Positions 1 through 10,079 of a stretch of 40,352 bases of DNA are shown one piece after another. The notes under the pieces were generated by a model. That model did not search any database, had not been told where the DNA came from, and saw only the letters and a list, made by a program, of their open reading frames with translations. Every line of letters starts with the position of its first letter. The first letter of the stretch is position 1. The stretch is from Methylobacterium sp. WL119 (GTDB lineage: Bacteria > Pseudomonadota > Alphaproteobacteria > Rhizobiales > Beijerinckiaceae), in assembly GCF_008039875.1 (NCBI RefSeq), contig NZ_VRUU01000048.1, forward strand, positions 1-40,352, given 5' to 3'. Both the position numbers and the translations under genes were made by a program.

Positions 1-1
1 C

Positions 2-379
2 CCCGCCACCGCGCCCGTCCCCTCGGCTCCGACGGCCGCCGTGCCCGCGCCGTCGACGCCCGCTCCCGCCCCGGTCGTCGCGGCGGCTCCGCCCTCGCCT
101 GCGGGTGGGCTCTGCGCGCAGGACGCGGTGCGCACGGATCTGATGGCCTCGGTCAACGGCGCCCCCGACTTCAAGGACGGCAAGCGCCGGCTCAAGGCGC
201 TGGTCGAGCCCGAGACGGTCTTCGAGGATCGCAAGGCCAAGCGGATGACCTGCCGCTACACCTCGGTCTGGGACGAGACCCAGGACACGGGCACGACCGA
301 GACGCGCATGAAGATGACCTTCAAGGCCAGCGACGACGGCAAGGACGGCATCGACCTCGATTACAGCTTCGACAAGTAG
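2..379 (+). CDS. 3' end of an unidentified protein (partial at left edge)
   Basis: The frame is open from the window edge, so the true start is probably outside; a GTG at 41 is only an internal candidate. The visible part opens with about 35 residues dominated by Pro, Ala, Ser and Thr, like a flexible linker or a spacer after a membrane anchor. It continues with a compact charged domain (Cys-Ala-Gln-Asp-Ala-Val onward) of about 85 residues with two Cys, which might form a disulfide if exported. I do not recognise the family. It converges on hslV, with a hairpin between them. Confidence 0.5.
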   Translation, partial: PATAPVPSAPTAAVPAPSTPAPAPVVAAAPPSPAGGLCAQDAVRTDLMASVNGAPDFKDGKRRLKALVEPETVFEDRKAKRMTCRYTSVWDETQDTGTTETRMKMTFKASDDGKDGIDLDYSFDK

Positions 380-393
380 CAGCCGCGCAGCCT

Positions 394-417
394 CCCGGCG
401 GCCCCAGGGCCGTCGGG
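394..417. terminator. Hairpin between converging genes, possible bidirectional terminator
   Basis: CCCGGCGGCCC at 394-404 faces GGGCCGTCGGG at 407-417. Ten of the eleven pairs are Watson-Crick and one is G-U; the innermost pair must open because only two bases lie between the arms. It sits between the stop of the plus-strand gene (379) and the stop of hslV (440). There is no T-run, as is common for terminators in high-GC alphaproteobacteria. Confidence 0.4.
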
Positions 418-439
418 ACGGAGCCGGTGAGGGCCGGAC

Positions 440-1000
440 CTAGCCCGCGTCGAGAGCCTCGAGGACGAGGCTCTCGTTGGTGTAGACGCAGATCTCGGCG
501 GCGATCCGCATGGCCTTGCGCACGATCGCCTCGGCGTCGAGGTCGGTGTCCTCCAGGGCGCGCGCGGCCGACAGCGCGTAGTTGCCGCCGGAGCCGATCG
601 CCATCACCCCGCCCTCCGGCTCGAGCACGTCGCCCGCGCCCGACAGCAGCAGGCTGACGTCCTTGTCGGCCACCAGCATCATCGCCTCCAGGCGGCGCAG
701 GTAGCGGTCAGTGCGCCAGTCCTTGGTCAGCTCGACGCAGGCGCGGGTAAGCTGCCCGGGATACTGCTCGAGCTTGGCTTCCAGCCGCTCGAACAGGGTG
801 AAGGCGTCGGCCGTCGCGCCGGCGAACCCGCCGATCACCGCGCCCTTGGCGAGCTTCCGGACCTTCCGGGCATTGCCCTTGACGATGGTCTGGCCGAGGC
901 TGACCTGGCCGTCGCCGCCGATGACGACGCGGCCCCCCTTGCGCACCATCAGGATGGTGGTGGCGTGCATCTGGGCCGGGCCTGAATCGTCGTGTGCCAA
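440..1000 (-). CDS. hslV: ATP-dependent protease subunit HslV
   Basis: Peptidase subunit of the cytoplasmic HslUV (ClpYQ) protease, a proteasome-like threonine peptidase that degrades substrates unfolded by the HslU ATPase. The conserved HATTI segment supplies the catalytic Thr exposed after removal of a short N-terminal peptide. [41 protein letters not shown] and AIGSGGNYA are family hallmarks. I place the start at TTG 1000, which has GGAGA five bases upstream and gives 186 aa, a normal alphaproteobacterial length with a roughly 10-residue propeptide. ATG 970 (MHATTI) is the alternative and has a poor ribosome site. hslU does not follow: the next gene downstream reads toward hslV, so its partner must lie elsewhere. 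Confidence 0.93.
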   Translation of the reverse strand: MAHDDSGPAQMHATTILMVRKGGRVVIGGDGQVSLGQTIVKGNARKVRKLAKGAVIGGFAGATADAFTLFERLEAKLEQYPGQLTRACVELTKDWRTDRYLRRLEAMMLVADKDVSLLLSGAGDVLEPEGGVMAIGSGGNYALSAARALEDTDLDAEAIVRKAMRIAAEICVYTNESLVLEALDAG

Positions 1001-1078
1001 GGGTGTCTCCGGGTGTCGCTCGGCGTCAGGTAGGGGCTCGCGCCCCGGATTGCCAAGCGGCACCGCGAAGACCCGCGG

Positions 1079-1793
<715 letters not shown>

Positions 1794-1801
<8 letters not shown>

Positions 1802-3866
1802 GGGCTGGCTCCGGAGCGGCCGAGCCGCCCATGTCGTCGGGGGCGCCGAGATAGGCCTCGATCACCTTCGGGTCGGCCTGCACCTCGCGGGCCCCGCCCT
1901 CGGCGATCTTGTGCCCGAAATCGAGCACGCTGACCCGGTCGCACAGCCCCATCACCACGTCCATGTGGTGCTCGATCAGGATCACGGTGATGCCCGCGTC
2001 GCGGATCTTGCGGATGATCGCGGTCAGGTCCGCGATGTCGGGCGCGGTCAGGCCGGCGGCCGGCTCGTCCAGCAGCAGCAGCACGGGATCGAGCGCCAGC
2101 GCGCGGCCGATCTCCAGGAGGCGCTGCTTGCCGTAGGGCAGGTTGCGGGCCTCCACCTGGGCGAGGCTCGACAGGCCCATGAAGTCGAGGATCGCCATCG
2201 CCCGGGCGCGGGCCTCGCGCTCCTCGCGGCGGCGCCGCGGCGTGCCGAGGATCGCGTCGACGATGGTGCCGTGGAAGGCGTGGTGCAGGCCGACGAGCAC
2301 GTTCTCCAGGGCCGTCATCTCGCGGAAGAGCTGCACGTTCTGGAAGGTGCGGGCCACGCCGGCGAGCGCGATCTCGGAGGGCGTGCGCCCGTCGAGGCGC
2401 TTCGGCGCGCTGCCGGCCGCGGCCAGCGTCACCGCGCCGGCGGTGGGTTTGTAGATGCCGGTGAGCACGTTCATCATCGTGCTCTTGCCCGAGCCGTTCG
2501 GGCCGATGAGCCCGTGGATCGTGCCGGGCCTCACCGACAGGTCGACGCCGGCCAGCGCCTTTAGGCCGCCGAACTGCATCAGCGCCTGCTCGACCTGCAG
2601 CAGCGGCTCGGTGCCGGCGGCCTTGCCGCGCTGCGCGATCAGCGCGTCGCCGTCGGCCGAGAGCGCCTTGCCCTCCGCCGTGTGGGCCGGGCGGAGCGCC
2701 GGGATCTTCTCGCGCAGGAAGCCGACGATGCCATCGGGCAGGTAGTAGACCACGAACAGGATCAGCAGGCCGAACACGCTGAGCCGGAAGTCGGTGACCG
2801 ATTGCAGCGCCAGCGTCGCGGGCAGGAACAGGATGCAGAGCACCACCGGCACGAGGATCGCGAAGCGGTTCTCGCGCCGGCGCAGGAAGGCCTGGATGCC
2901 GACGACGAGCGCCACGGCGGCGATGAGGCCGGCCATGATCCGCACCAGGTCGATGTCGGCCAGGATGTTGGGCATCATCACGATGATCGCCGAGCCGATC
3001 AGCGGGCCGGCCCGCGATTTCCGGCCGCCCATCGTCACCGCGAGCAGGAACAGCACGGTGAGCTCGAAGCCGTAGGAATTCGGGGCGACGTAGCGCTCCG
3101 ACCAGGCGAACAGCGCGCCCGCGAGCCCCGCGAGCGCCGCCGAGACCACGAAGGCGTAGACCTTGTAGCGGTAGACGCTGACGCCCATGCAGTCGCAGGC
3201 GATCGGCGAGTCGCGCAGCGCCTCGAAGGCGCGCCCGAACGGCGAGCGCACGATGCGGTTCACCACCACGATCGTCAGCAGGAGGCAGGCGCAGACGAGA
3301 TAGTAGAACTCGAGCTTGCGGCCGGCCGCGCCCCAGGGCGGGCTGATGCCGAAGCTCGCGAAGTCGATGACGCGGGCCGGCGGCAGGGTGATGCCGAGCG
3401 GCCCGTTGGTGATCGGCGTCAGCTCGTTGATGAAGATCTGCACGATGGTGCCGAAGGCCAGCGTCACCATCGCGAGGTACGGGCCGGTGACCCGCAGCGC
3501 CGGCACCGCGAGCAGCAGGCCGAAGGCGGAGGTGACGCCGATCCCGGCGAGCAGGCCCCACCAGATCCCGAGCTTGAAGTGCAGGAACAGCACGGCCGCC
3601 GCGTAGGCGCCGACGCCGAACAGCCCGGCATGGCCGAGGCTGACTTGGCCGGTATAGCCGACGACGATGTCGAGCCCGAGGATCAGGATCGCGTAGATCG
3701 CGATCACCAGCAGCAGGTGGATGTAGTAGCTGCTGGTGACCACGTGCGGGAAGGCGGCGAGGAACACCACGAGCAGCACCGCGCCCGCCGCGCCGATATG
3801 CCGGCCGAGACCGGCGGAGGCCGAGGGCGCCGGGGCGGCGGCCGGCGCGAAGGTGGAGTGCGCCAT
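1794..3866 (-). CDS. livMG: Fused LivM permease / LivG ATPase (branched-chain amino acid ABC transporter)
   Basis: A 690-residue protein carrying two functions usually encoded separately. Residues about 20-350 are a LivM-type permease with roughly ten hydrophobic segments and the family stretch YTGQVSLGHAGLFGVGAYAA. After a linker of about 60 residues, 425-680 form a LivG-type ATPase with Walker A GPNGSGKS, the LivG-style signature LPYGKQRLLEIGRAL, Walker B LLLLDEPAAGL and IEHHMDVVM. The frame is continuous, so this is a true gene fusion; similar fusions occur in other Proteobacteria. It follows livH by only 4 bases and overlaps livF by 8. The assembled importer would be LivH with LivMG and LivF, fed by LivK. 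Confidence 0.93.
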
Positions 3867-3870
3867 CGGC

Positions 3871-4743
3871 TCAGACTTTCTTGATCACGGCCTTGCCGAA
3901 CAGCCCCACGGGGCGGATCGACAGCACGACGAGGAGCAGGATCAGGCCCGGCACGTCCTTGTAGCCGGTGGAGATGTAGAAGCCGGTCAGCGTCTCGGCG
4001 ATGCCGAGGATCAGCCCGCCGACGATGACGCCGAGGCCGGATTCGAGGCCGCCGATGATCGCCACCGCGAAGGCCTTCAGCGCCAGCACCGCGCCCATCG
4101 TGGCGCCCGTCAGCGTGACCGGGGCGACGAGCACGCCGGCGAACGCCGCCGTCATCGCGCTGATCGAGTAGGACAGGGTGATGACGCGCTTGGTGTTGAT
4201 GCCCATCAGGCCGGCGGCATCGATGTCGTTCGAGGTGGCGATCACCGCCTTGCCCCAGATCGACTTGCGATTGAAGATCTCGACCGCGAGCATCATCAGC
4301 AACGCCCCGGCGATTATCAGCAGCTCCATCGGCAGCATGCGGATGCCGCCGAGCTGCAGCGCCTCCTCGGGCAGCGGCGACGGGAACTTCAGGTCGTCGC
4401 GGCCCCAGATGTTCTCGGCGAGATTGCGAAAGATGATCCCGAGCGCGATGGTGGCCATGATCCACCCGTACTCGGACTTGATCTTCACCGCCGGGCGCAC
4501 GCCGAGGCGCTCGACCACGGCGCCCAGCGCGAAGCCGAAGACCAGCACCAGCGGGATCATCAGCCAGTAGCCGGTGAACGGCGCCAGCGTCAGGCCGAAC
4601 AGGGCGCCCAGCGCCAGCGCCTCGCCCTGCCCGAAGTTCAGCGTCTTCGAGGTGGCGAAGGTGAGCTGGTAGCCGAAGGCGATGGCGGCGTAGATCATGC
4701 CGACCGCGACGCCGGACGCGACGAGCTGCAGGAAGATGGTCAT
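3871..4743 (-). CDS. livH: Branched-chain amino acid ABC transporter permease LivH
   Basis: Inner-membrane permease of the Liv importer, 290 aa and almost wholly hydrophobic, with about eight predicted membrane segments. The N-terminal region (LVASGVAVGMIYAAIAFGYQ), the LNFGQGEALALGAL stretch and the GGLESGLGVIVGG loop near the C terminus are typical of LivH. It is the partner of the LivM half of the next gene, which begins 4 bases after its stop. A 238-bp gap with a hairpin separates it from livK upstream, a common layout that lets the binding protein be made in excess. Confidence 0.94.
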   Translation of the reverse strand: MTIFLQLVASGVAVGMIYAAIAFGYQLTFATSKTLNFGQGEALALGALFGLTLAPFTGYWLMIPLVLVFGFALGAVVERLGVRPAVKIKSEYGWIMATIALGIIFRNLAENIWGRDDLKFPSPLPEEALQLGGIRMLPMELLIIAGALLMMLAVEIFNRKSIWGKAVIATSNDIDAAGLMGINTKRVITLSYSISAMTAAFAGVLVAPVTLTGATMGAVLALKAFAVAIIGGLESGLGVIVGGLILGIAETLTGFYISTGYKDVPGLILLLVVLSIRPVGLFGKAVIKKV

Positions 4744-4877
4744 CGTGTCACCGGCGCCCGTGCGTGAGGGTTTGGTCGTTCATGACGCCCGGTCCCGACC
4801 CAATCCGTCGAGGCGTGGGCTCCCGTCCCGCTCGGGATCGGGCCGCGCGACGGGCGACCGGACGGCGTCGGGCCGGC

Positions 4878-4894
4878 CGTGCCGCCCCGGCACG
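4878..4894 (-). terminator. Hairpin in the livK-livH gap, possible attenuating terminator
   Basis: CGTGCCG (4878-4884) and CGGCACG (4888-4894) are perfect inverted arms around a CCC loop. On the minus strand this lies after livK and before livH, where partial termination or mRNA stabilisation would favour binding-protein output. No T-run follows. Confidence 0.3.
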
Positions 4895-4981
4895 CGGGCG
4901 GTTGCGGGACCTCGCGCGCCGCCGGACGCTCGATAAGCGTTCCGGCAGCGGTGGATCATCCCGCCCGACCGACGAAAATCG

Positions 4982-6208
4982 TCAGTTGGAGGTCTTTTCC
5001 TTGACGCGCACCACGCCGGCGTTCTTAGCGTCCGTGTCCTTGGCGTAGACGATCTTGCCGTCCTGCACCTTCCCGAACACGACCATGTTGCGCGAGATCG
5101 CGTTGTGGTCGGCGGCGGTGAACGGCTTGTCGTAGGTCGTCACCACGCCCTCGACCTTCTCCTTGAGGTTCTCGAGCGCCTCGCGGATCTTCGGTCCGTC
5201 GGTCGAGCCGGCCTGCTTGATCGCGGCGGCGATCAGGAACACCGAGTCGTAGCCCTGCGCGCCGGCGACCGGGGTCGGGATCTTGGTCACGCCGTAGGTC
5301 TTGTAGTAGTCCTCGAGGAAGGCCTTGCGCTTCGGCAGCGTCTTGTCCTCGATGAAGGTCTGCGGCATCACCACGCCGTTGCCGTTGGCGCCGGCGATGT
5401 CGATGAAGCTCTGCATCGAGGCCGGCCACGAGGTGATCATCGGCACCTTCCAGCCGAGCTTGGCCATGCCGTTGGCGATCTGCGCCAGCTCCGGCCCGAT
5501 GCCGTAGGCCAGGATCACGTCGGCGCCGGCCTGCTGGGCCTTCAGCAGCTGGGCCGTCATGTCGACGTCCTTGATGTTGAACTTCTCGACCACCACCGGC
5601 TTCACGCCCTTGGTGCCGAGGTACTTCTCGATGTCCTCGCGGCCGAGCTGGCCGTAATTGGTCGAGTCGGCGAGGATGGCGATCTTCTTGTGGCCCTGCG
5701 CGACGGCCTCGTCGACCATCATGCCGGCCTGCAGCACGTCGTAGGCCGAGTTCCGGAAGACGTAGTTGCTGTCGTAGTCCGGCGCCTTGAACTGGTTGGT
5801 GATGACGGTGCCGGTGGCGACGTTGTTGAACACCGGGATCTCGGCTTCCTGGTAGAAGCGCTGCGCGGCCAATGCCACGCCGGTGTTGATGAAGCCCAGC
5901 GTCGCGACGACCTTCTCCTTGCTGATGAGCTCCTGCGCCACCTGGGCGCCGACCTCGTTCTTGGCCTCGTCGTCGCGCTCGACGAGCTGGATCTGACGCC
6001 CGAGCACGCCGCCGGCCTTGTTGATCTCGGCGGCCGCCAGCCGTGCGCCGTCGCGCATCGACACCCCCATGGCGGAGGAGCCGCCGGTATAGGGGCCGGT
6101 GACGCCGATCTTGATCGGGTCCGCGGCCTGGGACGGCAGGGCGCCGAGCGTGGCCAGTGCCGTCGCGCCGAGCAGGGCGCCAACGAACGCGCGCGTCGTC
6201 AGTGTCAT
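4982..6208 (-). CDS. livK: Branched-chain amino acid ABC transporter substrate-binding protein
   Basis: Periplasmic ligand-binding protein of the Liv system (type I periplasmic-binding fold, Leu/Ile/Val-binding family), 408 aa. The ATG at 6208 is preceded by GGAGGAAACAGCC, an excellent ribosome site, and starts a classic Sec signal peptide with a hydrophobic core and cleavage after LPSQA, giving a mature ADPIKIGVTGPYTGG N terminus. Typical family stretches include VNDRDGA-like AAAEINKAGG, AILADSTNYGQ and ADVILAYGIGPE. The ligand cannot be read from the sequence; amides, urea and aromatic acids are also bound by relatives. The frame extends upstream of 6208, but only this start yields the signal peptide. 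Confidence 0.92.
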   Translation of the reverse strand: MTLTTRAFVGALLGATALATLGALPSQAADPIKIGVTGPYTGGSSAMGVSMRDGARLAAAEINKAGGVLGRQIQLVERDDEAKNEVGAQVAQELISKEKVVATLGFINTGVALAAQRFYQEAEIPVFNNVATGTVITNQFKAPDYDSNYVFRNSAYDVLQAGMMVDEAVAQGHKKIAILADSTNYGQLGREDIEKYLGTKGVKPVVVEKFNIKDVDMTAQLLKAQQAGADVILAYGIGPELAQIANGMAKLGWKVPMITSWPASMQSFIDIAGANGNGVVMPQTFIEDKTLPKRKAFLEDYYKTYGVTKIPTPVAGAQGYDSVFLIAAAIKQAGSTDGPKIREALENLKEKVEGVVTTYDKPFTAADHNAISRNMVVFGKVQDGKIVYAKDTDAKNAGVVRVKEKTSN

Positions 6209-6649
6209 GGCTGTTTCCTCCGTGTCCCGATCTGGGCGTTTTTTGTGTCGCGGTGCCTTGAGGCACCGTCGCGGGTTCTGCGGCCCGAAGTCTCGGGCCC
6301 CTGCCCGAGCGCTGGAATATTGTCGAACGTGCACGCGAACGCAACGCAGGACGCAAGGTCCGGCCTACAAATCCAAAGGGTTGTGGGTTTTACGGCGCGA
6401 ACCCCCGCCGCCGCGGCGAGGGTCGGCCAGGCGGCGTCCGTCGCGGCTTGCGCGGGGACCATGCTCCGGCCGATGCGCCCGGGCGTTCCGGAAGCACCGG
6501 GCCGGCCCGGAAATGCGCCGGCGCGGGCAAAGCCTGTTGACCGATCCGCGCTTTCCCCTTAACGGAAGCGCTCCCGAACGACGGACCCCTTCCGAGCGGT
6601 CACCGGCTTCCAGCCGTGCCCGGATCGCGAGCGGTACCCGTCCCTTCGG
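6209..6649. other. Gene-free region upstream of livK and tRNA-Gln
   Basis: No convincing gene in 441 bases. It must hold the livK promoter (minus strand) and the tRNA-Gln promoter (plus strand). A candidate for the latter is TTGACC at 6537-6542 with TTAACG at 6559-6564, spacing 16, which is only a weak match. Confidence 0.4.
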
Positions 6650-6723
6650 TGGGGGATAGTTTAACGGTAGAACGGTGGACTCTGACTCCTCTGGTCCTGG
6701 TTCGAATCCAGGTCCCCCAGCCA
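6650..6723 (+). tRNA. tRNA-Gln (anticodon CTG)
   Basis: A complete cloverleaf. The acceptor strands TGGGGGA and TCCCCCA pair perfectly, with discriminator G and an encoded CCA. The T arm is CCTGG-TTCGAAT-CCAGG. The anticodon loop CTCTGAC places CTG at 34-36, for reading CAG. The anticodon stem GTGGA/TCCTC has a T-T mismatch at its second pair. An integrase remnant begins 23 bp downstream, so the gene was probably used as an attachment site. Confidence 0.93.
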
Positions 6724-6745
6724 ATGAATTTTCAACGACTTAGCT

Positions 6746-6952
6746 TCAACGACGAGTGCTTACGGCGGCAGGTTTGACTTTTCTTCGGAACGGTCTTCCC
6801 CGTGCAGATCGCCGATCACGCGTGCGTTCGACCGTTTCATGTCGGTGGTACGTCGGCGTCGCGTAGGCCGTGCGTTGGCCCAAGATATCGGCGATCTCCC
6901 GATCCGTATTTCCGAGCTCGCGCAGGTCGGTCGCGACGCTGTGGCGAAGATC
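6746..6952 (-). pseudogene. C-terminal remnant of a tyrosine recombinase/phage integrase
   Basis: The minus strand encodes DLRHSVATDLRELG followed by TDREIADILGQ and a segment with TYHRHET. This corresponds to the HxxR box and the helix leading to the catalytic tyrosine of a tyrosine recombinase (the usual HDLRHT...DREIADLLGH...Y pattern). Only about 68 residues remain. The N-terminal side is cut by a decayed IS3 transposase whose reading frame runs straight into it. Its place next to the tRNA-Gln 3' end is what is expected for the integrase of an island inserted in that tRNA gene. Confidence 0.6.
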
Positions 6953-7425
6953 ACCTCGCCGTTCAGGCGTTCGTCGCGGAGCTTCGCGTTGAAGCTTTCG
7001 CAATAGCCGTTTTCCCAGGGACCGCCCGACTTGATGCAGGCTGCCCGCGAGCCGACCGCTGCGATCCAGTTCTGGACCGTTTGTCGATCAATTCCAGCCC
7101 GTTGCCCGGGCGGATTTGATGGGGTGCCCAATCTAAACCGAACAAGTCCGAGAGCGCGTCGATCACGTCTACCGCCTGGAGCTTGCGAGTGATCCGGTTG
7201 AGCGAGCGCTTGCGGGTCAGCGCGCTGCACGATCCTTGGGGCCGCCACCACGTTCAGCGTTCGCTGCTTGCGACCCCTGTGCGTACGATGCTCGACGAAG
7301 TCGTAGGACCGGATATGTGTTGTTCTAGCATGTGGTGGAGCGGATCGAGTTTTCGAAACTGCTCCTTCGGTGCCTTCGAGATCCGCTTACCTCTTCGACA
7401 GGAGCGCACGCCAAATCAGTAACTG
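6953..7425 (-). pseudogene. Decayed IS3-family transposase (OrfB) fragment
   Basis: Pieces of an IS3 OrfB DDE integrase domain lie in several minus-strand frames. In order they are SYDFVEHRTHRGRKQRTLNVV, VIDALSDLFGL with an IRPGNGLELI stretch that corresponds to the usual IRSDNGPEF, and QTVQNWIAAVGSRAA with GGPWENGYCESFNAKLRDE. The second catalytic Asp is replaced (SDNG to RPGNG), and at least two frameshifts separate the parts. It is a different, more diverged copy than the element at 7661-8959. No function remains. Confidence 0.6.
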
Positions 7426-7484
7426 CCTTGGATCAGGCAACTCGGGCACAGGGCACGTTCCGCCATCGTCGTCGAAACGCGGGT

Positions 7485-7660
7485 TGATCGGCCCCCGCGA
7501 GGTGGTCCAAGGGTGAAGTTAGTGCACGGTGGGCCGCTCCGCCACGAGTAGCTTGGCCGGCGGAGCTGGTCGGGCGAGCGCAGCCGGCCAAGCGGAGAAG
7601 GCTGGCACGAACACCTCCGGTGCCGGCGGCTGGTATTTCAGCGATGCATGCGGGCGCACG
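7485..7660 (-). mobile_element. 3' end of an IS3-family element, truncated
   Basis: This is an inverted near-copy of the last 170 bases of the IS at 7661-8959. It encodes the same OrfB tail on the minus strand (RPHASL, PPAPEVFVPAFSAWPAALARP), ends at stop 7519, and has the same outer end TGATCGGCCCCC at 7485. The inner edge at 7660 abuts the left end of the full element, so that insertion, or a deletion from its end, removed the rest. Confidence 0.7.
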
Positions 7661-7724
7661 TGATCAGCCCCCATTGAAGTGGTCCGCCCTTTAGTATGGC
7701 TTTTGAGCCTGGAGGACGGACGAG

Positions 7725-8000
7725 ATGGCAAAGCACCCGAAGCCCGAGGAGATCGTCGCCAAGTTGCGGCAGGCGGATGTGCTGATCTCACAGGGCCAGA
7801 GCGTGGCCGATGCAATCCGCGCGCTCGGCGTGAGCTCAGTGACATACTACCGGTGGCGGCGTGAGTTTGGCGGCCTGAAGTCGGATCAGGTTCGTCGGTT
7901 GAAGGACCTGGAGACCGAGAACCAGCGGCTTCGAAAGGCGATTGCGGATCTCACCCTCGACAAGCTGATCCTGCAGGAGGCGTCCCGGGGAAACTTTTGA
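7725..8000 (+). CDS. IS3-family transposase OrfA
   Basis: A 91-residue helix-turn-helix protein that binds IS ends. It opens with the family form KHPKPEEIVAKLRQADVL, followed by the HTH GVSSVTYYRWRREFGGL and a leucine-zipper-like stretch (LKDLETENQRLRKAIADL). A good GGAGGACGGACGAG ribosome site precedes ATG 7725. Its end overlaps OrfB by 4 bases at an AACTTTTGA stretch, suited to the programmed -1 frameshift that makes the OrfAB transposase. Confidence 0.85.
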   Translation: MAKHPKPEEIVAKLRQADVLISQGQSVADAIRALGVSSVTYYRWRREFGGLKSDQVRRLKDLETENQRLRKAIADLTLDKLILQEASRGNF

Positions 8001-8925
8001 GCCCCGCGCGCCGGCGCGCCTGTGTCGAGCACATTATGCGGACGATGACCGTCTTCGAGCGCCGCGCCTGTCGGGCGCTCGGACAGCATCGCTCGACGCA
8101 GCGCAAGGTACCGCGGGGCCGGGACGACGAAGAGGCGCTGACGGCCGATCTTGTGGCATTGGCCGAGAAGTACGGGCGCTACGGCTACCGCAAGATCAGC
8201 GCGTTGCTGAAGGCGGCTGGGTGGTCGGTCAACGACAAGCGCGTCGAGCGGATCTGGCGGCGTGAGGGGCTGAAGGTGCCGGCCAAGCAGCCCAAGCGGG
8301 GGCGGATCTGGGACAACGACGGCTCCTGTGTTCGTCTTCGCCCGGAACACCGCAATCACGTATGGTCGTACGACTTCGTCGAGGCCTGCACGCACGATGG
8401 GCGCAAGATCCGGATGCTCAACGTGGTCGATGAACGGAAGGACCGCGCAGCGAGTTCACGCACGAATGCCTGGCGATCCGGGTCGCACGCAAGCTCAAGG
8501 GGATCGACGTTATCGACGTGCTCTCGGACCTGTTCATCCTGCGTGGCGTACCGGGCCATATTCGTTCGGATAATGGGCCTGAGTTCGTCGCGAAGGCTGT
8601 GCAAGCCTGGATCACCGCGGTCGGCAGCAAAACCGCTTACATCACGCCAGGCTCACCCTGGGAGAATGGGTACGTCGAGAGCTTCAACGCGCGTCTGCGC
8701 GACGAACTCCTGAATGGTGAGATCTTCTACACACTCAAGGAGGCGCAGATCGTGATCGAAAGCTGGAGGCGTCACTACAACACTGTGCGCCCACATGCCT
8801 CGCTGGGATACCGGCCCCCGGCACCGGAGGTGTTCGTGCCAGCGTTCTCCGCTTGGCCGGCTGCGCTCGCCCGACCAGCTCCGCCGGCCAAGCTACCCGT
8901 GGCAGAACGGCCTACCGCGCACTAA
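7997..8925 (+). pseudogene. IS3-family transposase OrfB, frameshifted
   Basis: The catalytic subunit contains an HTH_21-like region (KYGRYGYRKISALLKAAGW) and a DDE integrase core: first Asp in WSYDFVEA, second in IRSDNGPEFVAKA, and Glu in NGYVESFNARLRDELLNGE. The reading frame breaks near 8432. The family pattern VVDEFTHECLAIRVARKL would be restored by removing about 20 bases (8434-8453), and 20 bases exactly explains the phase change between halves. It is therefore probably inactive unless another copy acts in trans. Confidence 0.82.
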
Positions 8926-8994
8926 CTCCACCCTTGGACCACCGCCTGGGGGCCGATCAGAAAGCTGAGCTTCATCGGGTGCTACAATTCGGTC

Positions 8995-9348
8995 ATGTTC
9001 GCCTCTCCGGACATGCCGTTCATCCTGCCGAAGTTCTGCATCCATACGCATGTGATCTCGTCGGCCGAGCACCCGCTCTCCTCCGTTCTGCTACGCTGCT
9101 ACGTGCCCGGCCTCGAGGATCCGATCATCGAGGAGCCGGTGGAGACGCCGCCCATCGCCGAGCAGCGGAAGCTCGTCTCCGCGCTCGAATCCGGCAGCAC
9201 GGCGCCGCGATATATCGTGGCGTCGGCGAGCCTGATCCTCTCGCCTTTCGAGATCTTGAGCACGGGCCTCATCAGCGTCCGCGCCGTCCTGGGCGACATG
9301 GCGGAAGAACTCAGCCTCGGATCATTGAGGGTGGTCGTCGCAGACTAG
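8995..9348 (+). CDS. Hypothetical protein, 117 aa
   Basis: I do not recognise this gene. ATG 8995 opens a clean frame with balanced composition and normal third-position GC. It holds short hydrophobic stretches (YIVASASLILSPFEIL) and acidic patches (GLEDPIIEEPVE), looks soluble, and has no clear motif. It starts 36 bases after the right end of the IS3 element and has only a weak ribosome site, so the real start may have been lost to the IS insertion. It belongs to the eroded island between tRNA-Gln and the LysR gene. Confidence 0.45.
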   Translation: MFASPDMPFILPKFCIHTHVISSAEHPLSSVLLRCYVPGLEDPIIEEPVETPPIAEQRKLVSALESGSTAPRYIVASASLILSPFEILSTGLISVRAVLGDMAEELSLGSLRVVVAD

Positions 9349-9863
9349 GTGTTTGATCCCACGGCGTGGTGATATGGTTGAGCACCATGCTGCCAGGGAT
9401 GCGCTCTGGCCCAGGTTCTTCATGGAAGGCCGTGGCGGACTTGTCGATCGCGATGCCGGGTGGAATTTCCCGCGGATCGACCAAGTCAGGATCGATGCTC
9501 GCGGCCTCGATGCGGCGACGGAGCACCGCGGTCCTTCCCGATACGAGGCGTTGGTCTTCGAGCGGTGTCCTGAGCCATTTCTCGGCCCTCCAATCCACGA
9601 TCTCAGAAGGGGATCGGGATGCGGACCCGACATCGAGGGCTGGCCGGAACCTCGATCCCGGCGCGCGCACGGACTCCGGATGACCCCGATCGCGGTTCTT
9701 CCTCCCCACGGTCCCAGCCTTCTGCGCCTACTCCTCTCTTGCTGTGGTCGAGGGTCTCGCTTGATGAGGTCGGCGACGGCTTGGTCGTGCACCGTGACGG
9801 GGAACCGCGATCATCTGCAGGGCTTGGCCTTCCTGCCGGCATGAGGTCCGGCGGGAGAGCAGC
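9349..9863. other. Region without a supportable gene
   Basis: Long frames are open on both strands (plus 9353-9844, minus 9311-9709). Neither has a convincing ribosome site or a recognisable domain. The minus frame has the more protein-like composition, but I cannot assign it. Possibly decayed mobile DNA. Confidence 0.35.
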
Positions 9864-10073
9864 ATGTCGAGCGACACCCACAAGCATCAAGAACTGCTCA
9901 GCGCTCTGAAGGCCGCGCAGGGCAAAGGCGACGGCTCCTTCGAGCAGGCGGTGACGAATGCCTTCGAGCACGTCTTCGAGCACCTCGATCGACTGAACTC
10001 GCACGTGTCGCTCGGCGGACCGGAGGGGGACGAGCGTCATCTCAAGACCGGTGAGTCGCCGACGCTGCGATAA
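9864..10073 (+). CDS. Small hypothetical protein, 69 aa
   Basis: A small soluble, mostly helical protein of unknown function. ATG 9864 has GGGAGA five bases upstream, and a strong hairpin begins 7 bases after the stop; together these argue for a real short transcription unit. The sequence is rich in Glu, His and Lys with a likely amphipathic helix (FEQAVTNAFEHVFEHLDRLN). I see no known domain. It lies between IS remnants in the eroded island. Confidence 0.55.
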   Translation: MSSDTHKHQELLSALKAAQGKGDGSFEQAVTNAFEHVFEHLDRLNSHVSLGGPEGDERHLKTGESPTLR

Positions 10074-10079
10074 GCTCCG

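Larger units (their letters stand above)
7661..8959 (+). mobile_element. IS3-family insertion sequence, about 1.3 kb
   Basis: The ends are imperfect inverted repeats. The left is TGATCAGCCCCC, seven bases, then TGGTCC (from 7661). The right, read on the other strand, is TGATCGGCCCCC, six bases, then TGGTCC (from 8959). The 1299-bp length and two overlapping genes, with OrfB in the -1 frame relative to OrfA, are typical of IS3. I see no direct target duplication (GCACG left, GAAAG right), consistent with later rearrangement next to the truncated inverted copy on its left. Confidence 0.75.
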
